Assembly: GCF_001678945.1 (NCBI RefSeq)
Contig: NZ_CP015124.1
Span: forward strand, 434,001-498,000
Reading direction: 5' to 3'
DNA: 64,000 bases
Source of the DNA: Phaeobacter gallaeciensis
Lineage (GTDB): Bacteria; Pseudomonadota; Alphaproteobacteria; Rhodobacterales; Rhodobacteraceae
A program made the position numbers and the translations under genes. Positions 20,037 through 29,918 of the stretch are shown here, piece after piece. A model generated the notes under the pieces. That model did no database searches. It worked only from the letters and a program-made list of their open reading frames with translations, and had not been told where the DNA came from. The stretch's first letter is position 1. Each line of letters starts with the position of its first letter.

Positions 20037-21338
20037 ATGATCGTGCAGCAACAGACCGGCGCAATTCAAGACCCCGAACTCAGGCACCGCATTATGGCAG
20101 GCTTTATCGGCAATGTCGTAGAATGGTACGACTTTGCGCTTTATGGCTACCTGGCGGGCATTATCGCGCCGGTGTTCTTTCCATCCCAAGACCCGACCGC
20201 AGGCCTGATCGCCACCTACGGTATCTTCGCGGCCGGTTTTCTGATGCGGCCACTCGGGGCGGCGGTCTTTGGCTGGTTCGGAGATCGCTATGGGCGCGCA
20301 CGCACCATGCAGATCTCGGTAGCTATGATGGCGCTTCCGACCCTGTTGCTGGGACTGCTGCCAACCTATGCGCAGGTCGGCGTTCTGGCACCGGTGCTGC
20401 TGGTTCTGGTGCGGATCCTGCAGGGCATTTCTGTCGGAGGCGAGTTTTCCTCCTCTGCGACCTATCTGGTTGAAACCGCACCGACGGGACGGCGCGGTCT
20501 GACCGGCAGCTGGGCGAATATCGGCTCCATGACTGGATCGCTCCTGGGTGTCGGCGCGGCCGCGCTGGTCACTACCCTGTTTGATGCGCAAACCATGCAG
20601 GACGGCGCCTGGCGCCTCCCGTTTCTGGGCGGAGCATTGCTTGGCGTTACCGCCATCCTGATGCGGCGCAACCTGCATGGATCCGAACGTTTCGGCCAAC
20701 ATGACGCCGCACGCGAGGAAACCTCTCCCCTCTTGCAGGCCTTCACCACCAACCTGAAAGAAACCCTCCTCGCGCTGGGTTTTGCTGCCAGCTATGGGAC
20801 GTGCTTTTACATCACCTTCGTCTACCTGCCGGAATGGCTGTCAGGTCAGAACCTGGTGGAGCGCAGCACAGCCTTGACCATCAACACCGCCATGACGATT
20901 CTAGTCATCCCCCTGATGCCGCTTGGCGCCATCGTCGGGGACAGGTTCCTCGCCCGGCGCACGTGGATCGCCGTGGCACTATTGGGGCTGGGTCTCTTGA
21001 GCTGGCCAATGCACCTTTGGATGCTGCAATCAGGTGGCGCGATGCTGCCGGTCGTACTGTTCCATGTGCTTGCCTTCGCCCTGCTTTCGGTTCCGCTTGG
21101 CTCTGGCCCGGCGTTGTTCGTAGAGATGTTCCCCGAAGAGGATCGCCTGTCTGGATATTCGGTTGCGTTCAACCTGGGGGTCGGCGTGTTCGGGGGCCTC
21201 ACGCCAATGATCGCAACCAGCTTGATCGCCAGCACCGGGATCGCAACCGCCCCCGGGCTTTACATGATGCTGGCCTGCGCACTCGCAGTGTTATGCCTGG
21301 CCTTCGTCCCGGACCGCAGCCGTGCCGCGTTGCGCTGA
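20037..21338 (+). CDS. MHS-family MFS transporter (ProP-like)
   Basis: Metabolite:H+ symporter, 433 residues, twelve predicted helices. GNVVEWYDFALYGYLAGIIAP is the signature helix 1 of the proline/betaine/citrate MHS family, and the cytoplasmic loop GWFGDRYGRARTMQ is the MFS motif A. The frame is open from a TTG at 19959, but ATG at 20037 matches the family start, so it is used; AAGGAG lies 13 bases before it. It follows the exporter permease closely and could be cotranscribed. Substrate not determinable. Confidence 0.87.
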   Translation: MIVQQQTGAIQDPELRHRIMAGFIGNVVEWYDFALYGYLAGIIAPVFFPSQDPTAGLIATYGIFAAGFLMRPLGAAVFGWFGDRYGRARTMQISVAMMALPTLLLGLLPTYAQVGVLAPVLLVLVRILQGISVGGEFSSSATYLVETAPTGRRGLTGSWANIGSMTGSLLGVGAAALVTTLFDAQTMQDGAWRLPFLGGALLGVTAILMRRNLHGSERFGQHDAAREETSPLLQAFTTNLKETLLALGFAASYGTCFYITFVYLPEWLSGQNLVERSTALTINTAMTILVIPLMPLGAIVGDRFLARRTWIAVALLGLGLLSWPMHLWMLQSGGAMLPVVLFHVLAFALLSVPLGSGPALFVEMFPEEDRLSGYSVAFNLGVGVFGGLTPMIATSLIASTGIATAPGLYMMLACALAVLCLAFVPDRSRAALR

Positions 21339-21465
21339 GGCAAGCGCCGTCAACCTGCGAGGCTTGTCCGCAGAGTTCGCGCCGATCACGCGTCGCTTTG
21401 GGTTATCGGGCGCCCCCTTTCGGGCTGTTCTCCGCCCCCCACGGCCTACAGGCCGGGCATGAGCC

Positions 21466-22959
21466 TCAGTACCCGACGGCGCGCGGCAGCAACTCCAACG
21501 GAGCCTCCGACAGGCCCGCCCTGGTAACTCCGATAGGCACTGGTGCGTTCCCTGACACCCGGAAGGTTCCCACCAGATCCGACAGGACCTGTGTATCCTG
21601 CTGCAGGGACATGATGGCGGCAGCCGTTTCCTCGACCATGGCCGCATTCTGCTGCGTCACGGTATCAAGCTGCGAGACGCCAACCGAAATCTCAGACAGG
21701 CCTGTAGATTGAGCCCGCGCCGAGTTGACGATATCTGCCGTCAGCCCCGAAACCGTCTCAATCTCCTGAACGATACTGGTAAGCGCGGCCCCCGCCTGAT
21801 CCACCATCGCGACGCCTGCATCGACATGCTGCGTGCTAGATGTCACGAGGCTTTTTATCTCTTTTGCGGAATTGGCGGCACGTTGGGCCAGGCCCCGCAC
21901 CTCGGAGGCTACCACGGCAAAGCCACGACCGGCATCGCCTGCACGGGCCGCCTCGACCCCGGCATTCAGCGCCAGCAGGTTGGTCTGGAAGGCGATGTCG
22001 TCGATGACGCTGATGATCTGGGAAATCTGCACCGATGACTCCGAAATCTCGCGCATTTTCAGGACCGCCTGTTCGGCGACCTCATTTCCTGTTGCGGCGT
22101 TGTTCCGGGTGACGAGAACCACCTCTTCCGTCTTTGACGTCGATTCCGTTGAGGAACGCATGCTGTTGTTGATCTCTTCCACCGCCGCGGCGGTTTCTTC
22201 CAGCGTCGCCGCCTGGGTTTCGGTCCGGCGGGACAGATCCCCAGCAGACTGGCTGACCTCGCTGGCCACGCGGTTCAGATTGCCGGTCGAATCCTGAATG
22301 GTAACGATGATATCCCGCATAGAGCCCATCAACTCGTTGAACGACTGGCGCACCTGATCATACCGCGCGGGGTAATCGCTTTCATCCGGGCCGGGGATGC
22401 TCTGCGACAGATCCCGTTCCGACATCCGCTTAATTCCGTCACTCAGATACTTAAACGCCGTGTCCTGTTCTGCCTTCTGCGCCGCGAAATAGGCCTCAAT
22501 CACCTGATAGGTGTCAAAGGCAAAGGCACGGGTCAATGTGCCAAGGATTTCCCCATGTTTGCGCTTGGCGAATTTACCCAAAAGCGCCCCAGAGCGTTCC
22601 AGCAAGCGCTGCTGGATATATGCATTGGCCCGCGAATAGCCGGAGAGGTACATCGAAAAGGGCAACTGGATCTTGAAATGCACCGTGCCGACACGTTCCG
22701 CTGAGGCGAAGTAGGCCTCGTCAAAGGTACCGGACAGAAGCCGCTGCCAGTGCTTTTTTTGCGCGGACCGGGCGTGGGCCATCACGCTGTCGTCCGGAAA
22801 GAATTGCGCGATCTCGGGATCTGCGACTGCGAACGAATAAAAATGTTCGAGGGCATCATCAAGGATCGGCATGACCATCTTGCCAGCCCGAACCAATTGT
22901 TCGTGGTCGTTCCCCGTCAAAGCAAACTTTGCAAGGGTATCCTGAGTGTCACGCACCAT
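21466..22959 (-). CDS. Globin-coupled methyl-accepting chemotaxis protein (HemAT-like)
   Basis: Soluble oxygen-sensing chemoreceptor, 497 residues. The N-terminal protoglobin domain (about 1-160) has the proximal heme ligand His94 in [21 protein letters not shown] short linker precedes the MCP signalling domain, with the highly conserved hairpin [24 protein letters not shown] and [17 protein letters not shown]. No membrane segment is seen, so it is cytoplasmic. Terminal methylation helices and ETAAA repeats are present. HemAT proteins mediate aerotaxis. Converges on the MFS gene. Confidence 0.93.
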   Translation of the reverse strand: MVRDTQDTLAKFALTGNDHEQLVRAGKMVMPILDDALEHFYSFAVADPEIAQFFPDDSVMAHARSAQKKHWQRLLSGTFDEAYFASAERVGTVHFKIQLPFSMYLSGYSRANAYIQQRLLERSGALLGKFAKRKHGEILGTLTRAFAFDTYQVIEAYFAAQKAEQDTAFKYLSDGIKRMSERDLSQSIPGPDESDYPARYDQVRQSFNELMGSMRDIIVTIQDSTGNLNRVASEVSQSAGDLSRRTETQAATLEETAAAVEEINNSMRSSTESTSKTEEVVLVTRNNAATGNEVAEQAVLKMREISESSVQISQIISVIDDIAFQTNLLALNAGVEAARAGDAGRGFAVVASEVRGLAQRAANSAKEIKSLVTSSTQHVDAGVAMVDQAGAALTSIVQEIETVSGLTADIVNSARAQSTGLSEISVGVSQLDTVTQQNAAMVEETAAAIMSLQQDTQVLSDLVGTFRVSGNAPVPIGVTRAGLSEAPLELLPRAVGY

Positions 22960-22988
22960 TGTTTGTCCTCACTACAATTTACAAGATC

Positions 22989-23015
22989 TCATCGTGATAC
23001 AATTTTTCACGATGA
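22989..23015. promoter_or_regulatory. Perfect inverted repeat in leader of the globin chemoreceptor gene
   Basis: TCATCGTGA and TCACGATGA form perfect 9-base arms around a 9-base spacer, 30-56 bases upstream of the ATG at 22959. It may be an operator for a dimeric regulator or an RNA hairpin in the leader. Confidence 0.6.
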
Positions 23016-23312
23016 ATTTGCGGAATTAGCGCCTTCAATATTTAAGATTTAGACAATTGTGTTTCTCCGATCAAAAGTGCAGATGCGTGGCTGTAACATC
23101 CAAAAGGCGTAATCAAACGCGCTTTCGCATGTGGATTGGGATGTCTACTTACTTTTCAAACGGATAACGCTCAAAAAATGAGCACGCAGCAAAGTGATCG
23201 CATTGCGACCGCAGTTTCATTTATCGTACATTTAACGATCACACCGGCGTTTCGAATCAGGAAAAGCCAGTACCCCAAGGCATACCCGCTACCCATTTTC
23301 CGGCTTTCAAAC
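23016..23312. other. Gene-free AT-rich stretch
   Basis: About 300 bases between the chemoreceptor leader and the TRAP terminator, more AT-rich than its surroundings. It presumably holds the chemoreceptor promoter (minus strand). A 66-codon plus-strand frame here runs into the terminator and has no recognisable protein. No repeat or RNA gene seen. Confidence 0.5.
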
Positions 23313-23343
23313 AAAAAACCGCCCCTCACAGAATGAGGGACGG
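23313..23343 (-). terminator. Rho-independent terminator of the TRAP operon
   Basis: On the minus strand CCGTCCCTCA-TTCTG-TGAGGGGCGG forms a 10-base stem (one G-U) followed by TTTTTT. It lies 28 bases after the dctM stop. Confidence 0.88.
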
Positions 23344-23371
23344 CATGCTTTCTTTGGGCTGCGGTTTGCGT

Positions 23372-24772
23372 TTATCCAGCCAGCGATGGCAGGTAGAGCA
23401 CAATCCCCGGGAAGGCGACCAACAGCGCGATGGTGATGGCATCGGCGATGAAGAAGGGTGTCACGCCCTTGAACACGTCCTGCACCGTCAGGTCATCCCG
23501 TACCCCGGCCACAACAAAGCAGTTGAGACCGATTGGCGGTGTAATCAGGCAGAACTCAGCCATCTTCACCACCAGAATGCCGAACCAGATCGCACACATG
23601 GTGCCGTTCATGCCGAATGCACTATCCGCAGCCGACACGGCTTCGCCGCCGTTCAGCGCCATCACCGCCGGGTAGACAACCGGCAAGGTCAGCAGCAGCA
23701 TCCCGATGGCGTCCATGAACATCCCCAGCACCGCATAGGCCAAGAGGATGCAGATCAGGATCAGCATCGGCGACATCTCAAGCGAGGTGATCCAGTCCGA
23801 AAACGCGCCCGGCAGATCGGCAAAACCGAGGAAGCGCACGTAGATCAGAACGCCCCAGATGATCGAGAAGATCATCACCGCCAGTTTCGCGGTTTCCAGC
23901 AGCGCCGACTTGAGCTCGGCCCATTTCATGCCGCGCCACAGCGCCATCAGGAAGACCACAAAGGCGCCGAGTGCGCCCCCTTCTGTCGGGGTGCCCCAGG
24001 CTTCGCCAAAGGGATTGTAGACAAAGAAGATGATGATCACGACCACGAACATGATCGGCAGCGCGCCCGGCAGGGCCGCAAACCGCTGCTTCCAGGTGAA
24101 GCCTTTGACCGGTGGGCCGACGGTTTTGAAGATCATCGCGATGCCGACGATCAGCAGCCCGTAGATCACTGCGGAGAAGGCGCCGGGGATAAAGCCCGCG
24201 AGCAACAGCTTGCCCACGTCCTGTTCAACGATGATGGCGTAGATCACCAAGATCGCCGAGGGCGGGATTAGCGAGGCCAGCGTGCCCCCTGCTGCCACAA
24301 CGCCAGCCGCGAACTGCTTGTTATATCCGATGGCCAGCATTTCCGGGATCGCGATCCGCGCGAACACCGCCGAGGTCGCAACAGAGGCGCCAGACACGGC
24401 GGCGAAGCCGGCAGTCGCAAAAACGGTCGAAACCGCAAGTCCGCCCGGCAACCAGGCGATCCAGCGTTTGGCTGCCTCAAACAGCGCCTTGGTCAGACCT
24501 GCGTAATAGGCCAGATAGCCGATCAGGATGAAGGTCGGGATCAGCGACAATGCCTGGCTTGAGACCTTGGAATGCGGCACCTGTCCGGCGGTTTTAACGG
24601 CAATGGTCAGCGCCTTTGTAAAGCGGGAGGGATCATAGCCAAACTTGGCCCAGAAGATCCATGTCAGCCCCACCAGACCGGCCAGAGCTGCGGCAAAGGC
24701 AACGCGCATGCCGGTGACGACCAGGATCAGCAGAAAACCCGTGACCCACAGGCCGATTTCAATCGGTTCCAT
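23372..24772 (-). CDS. dctM: TRAP transporter large permease (DctM)
   Basis: Large membrane subunit of a tripartite ATP-independent periplasmic transporter, 466 residues with about twelve helices. Motifs include GASVATSAVFARIAIPEMLAIGY and GGTLASLIPPSAILVIYAII, typical of DctM, and a late PPIGLNCFVVAGV. Drives sodium-dependent uptake with DctQ and the DctP binding protein. Nine bases after dctQ. Confidence 0.94.
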   Translation of the reverse strand: MEPIEIGLWVTGFLLILVVTGMRVAFAAALAGLVGLTWIFWAKFGYDPSRFTKALTIAVKTAGQVPHSKVSSQALSLIPTFILIGYLAYYAGLTKALFEAAKRWIAWLPGGLAVSTVFATAGFAAVSGASVATSAVFARIAIPEMLAIGYNKQFAAGVVAAGGTLASLIPPSAILVIYAIIVEQDVGKLLLAGFIPGAFSAVIYGLLIVGIAMIFKTVGPPVKGFTWKQRFAALPGALPIMFVVVIIIFFVYNPFGEAWGTPTEGGALGAFVVFLMALWRGMKWAELKSALLETAKLAVMIFSIIWGVLIYVRFLGFADLPGAFSDWITSLEMSPMLILICILLAYAVLGMFMDAIGMLLLTLPVVYPAVMALNGGEAVSAADSAFGMNGTMCAIWFGILVVKMAEFCLITPPIGLNCFVVAGVRDDLTVQDVFKGVTPFFIADAITIALLVAFPGIVLYLPSLAG

Positions 24773-24781
24773 GTGCTTTTC

Positions 24782-25462
24782 CTATCCTTGAGAGTTTCGG
24801 CTGTCGGTGCTGTCGCCGGGCGCGTCGTCATGGCCGGTCAGCATCTCTGCCTCATGGGCGGCCTGCGCGGCGGCATCCTGAATCAGCGGCACAGCTGCCG
24901 GAGCGTCCAGCCCCAGAACCAGCGCCCGCCCATAGGCCCAAACCTGCAGCACAAGACGCAAGCACAGAACCGAGAAGGCCACCGGCGCCAGCAATTTGGC
25001 CGGCCAGAGCGGAATACCGATGTCGATCGAGCTGTCACGGCTCCACAGGGGCGCGGCGAAATCGAACGAACGCGCAAAATGCGCCCAGCTGCCCCAGACG
25101 AGGCAGATCATCAACGCAAGGATCAACAGCACCGAGAACAGTTCGAACAGCCACAGGGCCCGGCCGCGCAGGGCGCCGATCACGATATCCATACGGATAT
25201 GACCACCTTCGCGCTGCACATAGGCAATGCCCATGAAGGCGATCAGCGGCATCGCCTGTTCGATCCAGTCGACATACCCCGGCAGCGGGGCGTTAAAGGC
25301 ATTGCGCCCGCCCACAGAAACCACTGCCAGCACCATAAGAGAAAAGACCGCCAGACCGCTGATCAGCGCCAGCACCTGTTCGACCTGCAACAAACGTCTG
25401 TCAAGACGACTGACAAGACTGTCGTCTTCCAATACCGCGGCGTTTCCCGCCATGGCCCCCAC
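24782..25462 (-). CDS. dctQ: TRAP transporter small permease (DctQ)
   Basis: Small four-helix membrane subunit, 226 residues. LAVVSVGGRNAFNAPLPGYVDWIEQAMPL and the later helices match the DctQ family (VxxRYxFN..P..WxEE pattern). Slightly long because of hydrophilic N- and C-terminal extensions. Located between dctP and dctM; a hairpin separates it from dctP. Confidence 0.9.
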   Translation of the reverse strand: MGAMAGNAAVLEDDSLVSRLDRRLLQVEQVLALISGLAVFSLMVLAVVSVGGRNAFNAPLPGYVDWIEQAMPLIAFMGIAYVQREGGHIRMDIVIGALRGRALWLFELFSVLLILALMICLVWGSWAHFARSFDFAAPLWSRDSSIDIGIPLWPAKLLAPVAFSVLCLRLVLQVWAYGRALVLGLDAPAAVPLIQDAAAQAAHEAEMLTGHDDAPGDSTDSRNSQG

Positions 25463-25482
25463 CTTTCATTTCAAGAGAACGG

Positions 25483-25516
25483 AAACAAAAACAGGCCGGG
25501 AGAGTGGTCCCGGCCT
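25483..25516 (-). terminator. Intercistronic hairpin between dctP and dctQ
   Basis: On the minus strand AGGCCGGGA-CCACTC-TCCCGGCCT is a perfect 9-base stem followed by GTTTTTGTTT. It sits in the 72-base gap after dctP. It probably acts as a partial terminator or mRNA stabiliser so that binding protein is made in excess over the membrane subunits. Confidence 0.8.
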
Positions 25517-25534
25517 GCTCTTGCAACGCGGGAT

Positions 25535-26551
25535 TTAGTTGCCCGCGCGTGTGTCTTCCAGAGTTTTCATCACCAGGTCATAGAGTTCCTGGCCCGGAAT
25601 GCCCTGAGCGGTCATGTCCTTGATCCACTGTTCACGGATCGGGTCGGCAGCCTTGGCGCGGAACGCGGCCAGCTGTTCTTCCGAAATCATGACTTTCTCA
25701 ACGCCTTTTTCTTCCAGCACGCTGTCCCATTTGGTCAGCAGCTTGCCGTAGTTGTCGAGGTAATGCGCAATCGCCTCGTCAACCGAGCTGTCCAGCGCCT
25801 CACGCTCGGCATCGCTCAGCATGTCATAGGCGTCGGTGTTGACCACAACCGGGCAGTTCACGGTGCCGGGGTTCAGGTTCGCGGTCCACCAGTCTGCCTT
25901 GTTGATGGTGCCAAAGGACAGATGCGCGTGCTGCGCAAAGGCAACCGTGTCGACAACGCCCGATTCCATCGCGTTATAGGCTTCGGTCGCAGGCACCGAG
26001 GTCGGGACGCCGCCCACGGCTTCGAAGGCCTTGCCCAGACCACCGGTCGCGCGCACACGCATGCCGTCGAATTCAGCCAGCTCGTCGCGGGGCTCGCCGG
26101 TGCCGACCAGGTTGTACTGGGGCATGGGCGAAGTCATCAGCAGCTTGGCATTCCAGCGCGCCAGATCCTTGGCAGCGGCGGGATGTGCATAGACAGCGTG
26201 GCTGACGGCAACTTCTTCGGCCAGGTTGTTCACGCCCAGGAACGGCAGCTCCAGCACGGTGATCGACGGGTTCTTGTCGCGGTGATAGCCGGCGCAGAAC
26301 TGTGCCATTTCGAAGGCACCGATGGAGATCCCGTCCAGGTTCTCACGCGGTTTCGACAGGCCGCCATAGCTGACGTTCATGGTAAAGGCGCCATCGGTCT
26401 TTTCGCTGACCAGTTCGGCCAGTTTCTCGACATGTTCGGTGAAGGCGCGGCGTTTGCCCCAGACCGACACGTTCCATTCGGTCGCAGCGGCCTCACCGGC
26501 AATCGCAAATCCCGCGGCAGCCGCCACGGCGGCAGTCAGAAGTTTATTCAT
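25535..26551 (-). CDS. dctP: TRAP transporter substrate-binding protein (DctP)
   Basis: Periplasmic binding protein, 338 residues. Signal peptide MNKLLTAAVAAAAGFAIAGEAAA with cleavage near AAA-TEW. The body has VRATGGLGKAFEAVGGVPTSV with the Arg that holds the substrate carboxylate, as in DctP proteins, and VVVNTDAYDMLSDAEREAL. GGGAGAG precedes the ATG at 26551; an upstream ATG at 26593 would disrupt the signal peptide. Substrate is probably a carboxylic acid but cannot be named. Confidence 0.93.
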   Translation of the reverse strand: MNKLLTAAVAAAAGFAIAGEAAATEWNVSVWGKRRAFTEHVEKLAELVSEKTDGAFTMNVSYGGLSKPRENLDGISIGAFEMAQFCAGYHRDKNPSITVLELPFLGVNNLAEEVAVSHAVYAHPAAAKDLARWNAKLLMTSPMPQYNLVGTGEPRDELAEFDGMRVRATGGLGKAFEAVGGVPTSVPATEAYNAMESGVVDTVAFAQHAHLSFGTINKADWWTANLNPGTVNCPVVVNTDAYDMLSDAEREALDSSVDEAIAHYLDNYGKLLTKWDSVLEEKGVEKVMISEEQLAAFRAKAADPIREQWIKDMTAQGIPGQELYDLVMKTLEDTRAGN

Positions 26552-27051
26552 GTTGTATCTCTCCCATTCTGCGTTCCTTGCAGTCGTGGACATTGTCCTT
26601 TGGAACGCTTGCGCAGTAAGCTACCTGTAAGGCGGCGCACTGCCAAGCCCCGGCCCGGACGTTTTGCTGACAGCTCCGTGAGCCCACCTCAGAACCCGGC
26701 AAAAGGTACGGCGTGCGGATCCGCGCGCGATTTGCCGCATGTCCGTACCGACAGCAACACCCCCTCCCTTCGGAAATCTTGCACAAAAGCCGCATACCCG
26801 CCCAAGCAGAGTGCCGGTATCGTTGACTCTCAATCACCCGTAAAAATTGGGTTTTGCACGGATTTCGCCCTGAAAATTTACAAGTGCAAGGCACACAGGA
26901 AATTCATTCACAAACAAATCGTTACTTTCCGGCCCCTTATTCACAAATTTTCAACTTTCCCTATTATGGCCGTCGAGGAAGGAAACGGTTTGACACCCGG
27001 CCCCCGTGGCTGTCCGGTGACAAACTGAAGGGAAGTCAGGGAGGACACCAG
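26552..27051. promoter_or_regulatory. Divergent control region of dctP and acs, with TTTACAAG motif
   Basis: A 500-base gene-free stretch. It holds TTTACAAGTGCAAGG at 26877, about 170 bases before acs, and TTTTGCACG at 26852. The TTTACAAG part is the same motif that recurs five times (as TTTACAG or TTTACAAG) upstream of the ScfR/PccR-type regulator gene at 58970. Related regulators (RamB, PccR) bind TTTGCAAA-like half-sites. Inference: a regulator site for acs. No gene or RNA seen. Confidence 0.5.
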
Positions 27052-29013
27052 ATGACCACGCAGCCTGAAGGCAAAGTGTATCCGCCGTCGGACGACGTTG
27101 TTGCGCGCGCCCATGTGGACGCCGCCAAATACGAAGAGATGTATGCGGCCTCGATCGCAGATCCCGAAGGGTTCTGGAGTGAACAGGGCAAACGGATCGA
27201 CTGGATCAAGCCTTTCACCTCGGTGAAGGATGTGAACTACAACTTCGGCAACGTGTCGATCAATTGGTACGCCGATGGCACGCTCAACGTGGCGGCCAAC
27301 TGCATCGACCGCCATCTGGAGACCCGCGGCGACCAGACCGCCATCATTTTCGAGCCGGACGACCCGAACGAGGCCGCTCAGCACATCACCTACAAGGAGT
27401 TGCACCGCCGCACCTGCCGGATGGCCAACATCCTGGAAACCATGGGTGTGCGCAAAGGCGACCGGGTCGTGATCTATATGCCGATGATCCCCGAGGCCGC
27501 CTATGCCATGCTGGCCTGCGCCCGGATCGGCGCCATCCACTCCATCGTCTTTGCCGGCTTCAGCCCCGATGCGCTGGCGGCCCGGATCAACGGGTCGGAC
27601 GCCAAGGTTGTCATCACCGCCGACGAAGCCCCCCGAGGTGGCCGCAAGACGCCGCTGAAATCCAATGCCGACGCGGCGCTGCTGCATTGCAAGGACACGG
27701 TGAAATGCCTGGTTGTGAAACGCACCGGCGGCCAGACCACCTGGATCGACGGGCGCGATTATGATTACAACGAGATGGCGATCGAGGCGAACGACTACTG
27801 CAAGCCCGCCGAGATGAACGCTGAGGATCCGCTGTTCATCCTCTATACCTCCGGCTCGACCGGTCAGCCCAAGGGCGTGGTGCACACCACCGGTGGCTAT
27901 CTGGTCTATGCGGCGATGACGCATGAGATTACCTTCGACTATCACGATGGCGATATCTACTGGTGTACCGCCGATGTGGGCTGGGTCACCGGCCACAGCT
28001 ATATCGTCTATGGTCCGCTGGCCAATGGTGCCACCACGCTGATGTTCGAAGGCGTGCCGACCTACCCCGACGCCAGCCGCTTCTGGCAGGTCTGCGAAAA
28101 GCACAAGGTCAACCAGTTCTACACCGCTCCCACCGCTCTGCGCGCGCTGATGGGTCAGGGCAACGAATGGGTCGAGAAATGCGATCTGTCCTCGCTGCGC
28201 CTGCTGGGCACAGTGGGTGAGCCGATCAACCCGGAAGCCTGGAACTGGTACAATGATGTCGTTGGCAAGGGCAAATGCCCCATCGTCGACACCTGGTGGC
28301 AGACCGAGACTGGCGGCCATCTGATGACCCCCCTGCCCGGCGCCCATGCGCTGAAACCCGGCGCGGCGATGAAGCCCTTCTTTGGCGTCAAACCGGTGGT
28401 TCTGGACCCGCAATCCGGCGAAGAGATCGAAGGCAACGGTGTCGAGGGCGTTCTCTGCATCAAGGACAGCTGGCCCGGTCAGATGCGCACCGTCTGGGGC
28501 GATCACGAACGGTTCGAGAAAACCTATTTCGCCGACTACAAGGGTTATTACTTCACCGGTGACGGCTGCCGCCGCGACGCAGATGGCGATTACTGGATCA
28601 CCGGCCGCGTCGATGATGTGATCAACGTCTCCGGTCACCGCATGGGCACCGCCGAGGTCGAAAGTGCGCTGGTGGCGCATGCCGCAGTGGCCGAGGCCGC
28701 CGTGGTGGGCTACCCGCATGAGATCAAGGGACAGGGCATCTATTGCTATGTCACCCTGATGAACGACCGCGAACCTTCGGACGAGCTTCTGAAAGAGCTG
28801 CGCACTTGGGTTCGGACCGAGATCGGCCCGATTGCCAGCCCGGACGTGATCCAATGGGCACCCGGCCTGCCGAAAACCCGCTCGGGCAAGATCATGCGCC
28901 GCATCCTGCGCAAGATCGCTGAAAACGACTTTGCCTCGCTGGGCGATACCTCGACCCTCGCCGATCCGTCGGTGGTGGACGATCTGATCGCCAACCGCGC
29001 AAACAAGGGGTAA
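27052..29013 (+). CDS. acsA: Acetyl-CoA synthetase (AMP-forming)
   Basis: Activates acetate with ATP and CoA to acetyl-CoA, AMP and PPi; 653 residues, full length. The AMP-binding P-loop [20 protein letters not shown], the Trp-pocket [26 protein letters not shown], and the hinge [15 protein letters not shown] are present. The C-terminal [11 protein letters not shown] contains the Lys that is acetylated by Pat-type enzymes to switch off Acs. CAGGGAGGACACCAG precedes the ATG at 27052. Adenylate kinase follows four bases after the stop. Confidence 0.97.
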   Translation: MTTQPEGKVYPPSDDVVARAHVDAAKYEEMYAASIADPEGFWSEQGKRIDWIKPFTSVKDVNYNFGNVSINWYADGTLNVAANCIDRHLETRGDQTAIIFEPDDPNEAAQHITYKELHRRTCRMANILETMGVRKGDRVVIYMPMIPEAAYAMLACARIGAIHSIVFAGFSPDALAARINGSDAKVVITADEAPRGGRKTPLKSNADAALLHCKDTVKCLVVKRTGGQTTWIDGRDYDYNEMAIEANDYCKPAEMNAEDPLFILYTSGSTGQPKGVVHTTGGYLVYAAMTHEITFDYHDGDIYWCTADVGWVTGHSYIVYGPLANGATTLMFEGVPTYPDASRFWQVCEKHKVNQFYTAPTALRALMGQGNEWVEKCDLSSLRLLGTVGEPINPEAWNWYNDVVGKGKCPIVDTWWQTETGGHLMTPLPGAHALKPGAAMKPFFGVKPVVLDPQSGEEIEGNGVEGVLCIKDSWPGQMRTVWGDHERFEKTYFADYKGYYFTGDGCRRDADGDYWITGRVDDVINVSGHRMGTAEVESALVAHAAVAEAAVVGYPHEIKGQGIYCYVTLMNDREPSDELLKELRTWVRTEIGPIASPDVIQWAPGLPKTRSGKIMRRILRKIAENDFASLGDTSTLADPSVVDDLIANRANKG

Positions 29014-29017
29014 CCGC

Positions 29018-29701
29018 ATGTCGACGAATGTGATGACCCGCCCTGCCGTTCTGATCCTTCTCGGCCCTCCGGGCGCCGGGAAGGGCACACAGGCCCGCAT
29101 GCTGGAAGACAGCTTTGGTCTGGTGCAGCTGTCGACCGGTGATCTGCTGCGCGCCGCCGTGGCTGCAGGCACCGAGGCCGGCAAAGCCGCGAAATCCGTG
29201 ATGGAATCCGGTGGTCTGGTCTCTGATGAGATCGTGATCGCCATCCTGCGCGACCGTCTGGGCGAACCCGACTGCGCCAAGGGCGTGATTCTGGATGGTT
29301 TCCCCCGCACCGCCGTTCAGGCCGAGGCACTGGATGCGCTGCTGTCCGAAACCGGTCAGAAGATCAACGCCGCCATCAGCCTCGAGGTCGACGATGATGC
29401 CATGGTGACCCGCGTGGCCGGGCGTTACACCTGCGGCGGCTGCGGCGAAGGCTATCACGACACGTTCAAACAGCCGAAAGTGGCTGGCACCTGCGACAAA
29501 TGCGGCGGCACCGAGATGAAGCGGCGCGCCGATGACAATGCCGAAACCGTGGCAAGCCGTCTTGCGGCCTATCACGAACAGACAGCCCCGCTGATCGCCT
29601 ATTACGACGGCAAGGGCGTGCTGCAGAAGATCGACGCCATGGGCCAGATCGATGCGGTCGCCGAAGGGTTGGCAAAGATTGTAAAGACCGCCGCGCCCTA
29701 G
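29018..29701 (+). CDS. adk: Adenylate kinase (zinc-lid form)
   Basis: Converts AMP plus ATP to two ADP; 227 residues. P-loop LLGPPGAGKGTQA, AMP site LSTGDLLRAAV and LDGFPRTAVQAEAL, lid with YTCGGCGEGYHD and GTCDKCGG, giving a four-Cys zinc site, and RADDNAETVASRL. Four bases after acsA, so clearly cotranscribed: it can recycle the AMP made by Acs. Roseobacters normally have another adk among ribosomal genes; this would be a dedicated second copy. Confidence 0.95.
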   Translation: MSTNVMTRPAVLILLGPPGAGKGTQARMLEDSFGLVQLSTGDLLRAAVAAGTEAGKAAKSVMESGGLVSDEIVIAILRDRLGEPDCAKGVILDGFPRTAVQAEALDALLSETGQKINAAISLEVDDDAMVTRVAGRYTCGGCGEGYHDTFKQPKVAGTCDKCGGTEMKRRADDNAETVASRLAAYHEQTAPLIAYYDGKGVLQKIDAMGQIDAVAEGLAKIVKTAAP

Positions 29702-29780
29702 GCCCGGCCAAGACCCGGATCCCCGGTCGGCTCTGCGGCCGCCGGGGGGCCATCCCAAACCCTGAAATACCCGATGGACC

Positions 29781-29800
29781 CGCCAAAGCTCGCTTTGGCG
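29781..29800. repeat. Hairpin palindrome CGCCAAAG-CTCG-CTTTGGCG
   Basis: A perfect 8-base stem with a four-base loop in the 217-base gap between adk and the DUF4212 gene. No T-run follows on either strand, so it is not a standard terminator. It may be an mRNA processing/stability element or a small repeat family. Confidence 0.6.
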
Positions 29801-29918
29801 ACCAAAGGACTAATGCCTGATACCTGCCAGTTTCAACGCGGGCAACGCAGGCAAACAGAGAAGGCTTGCCCAGCGCCCGGCGCAAGGCAGGCAGAACCCG
29901 TAGCAAGGAGGAGCCGCC

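Noticed and set aside
21339-21465. Short CGGCCTACAGGCCG palindrome between the MFS and chemoreceptor genes
   Set aside because: Six-base arms with a two-base loop and no T-run; too weak to call a terminator.
23136-23336. 66-codon plus-strand frame in the chemoreceptor/TRAP gap
   Set aside because: No ribosome site, no recognisable protein, and it runs through the terminator hairpin.
24572-27028. 818-codon plus-strand open frame across the TRAP operon
   Set aside because: It is antisense to dctQ, dctP and their gaps, lacks any protein motif and has His/Gln/Arg-rich composition typical of frames opposite GC-rich genes.
26941-29310. 789-codon minus-strand frame opposite acsA
   Set aside because: Shadow of acsA and adk; no family-like sequence, no ribosome site.
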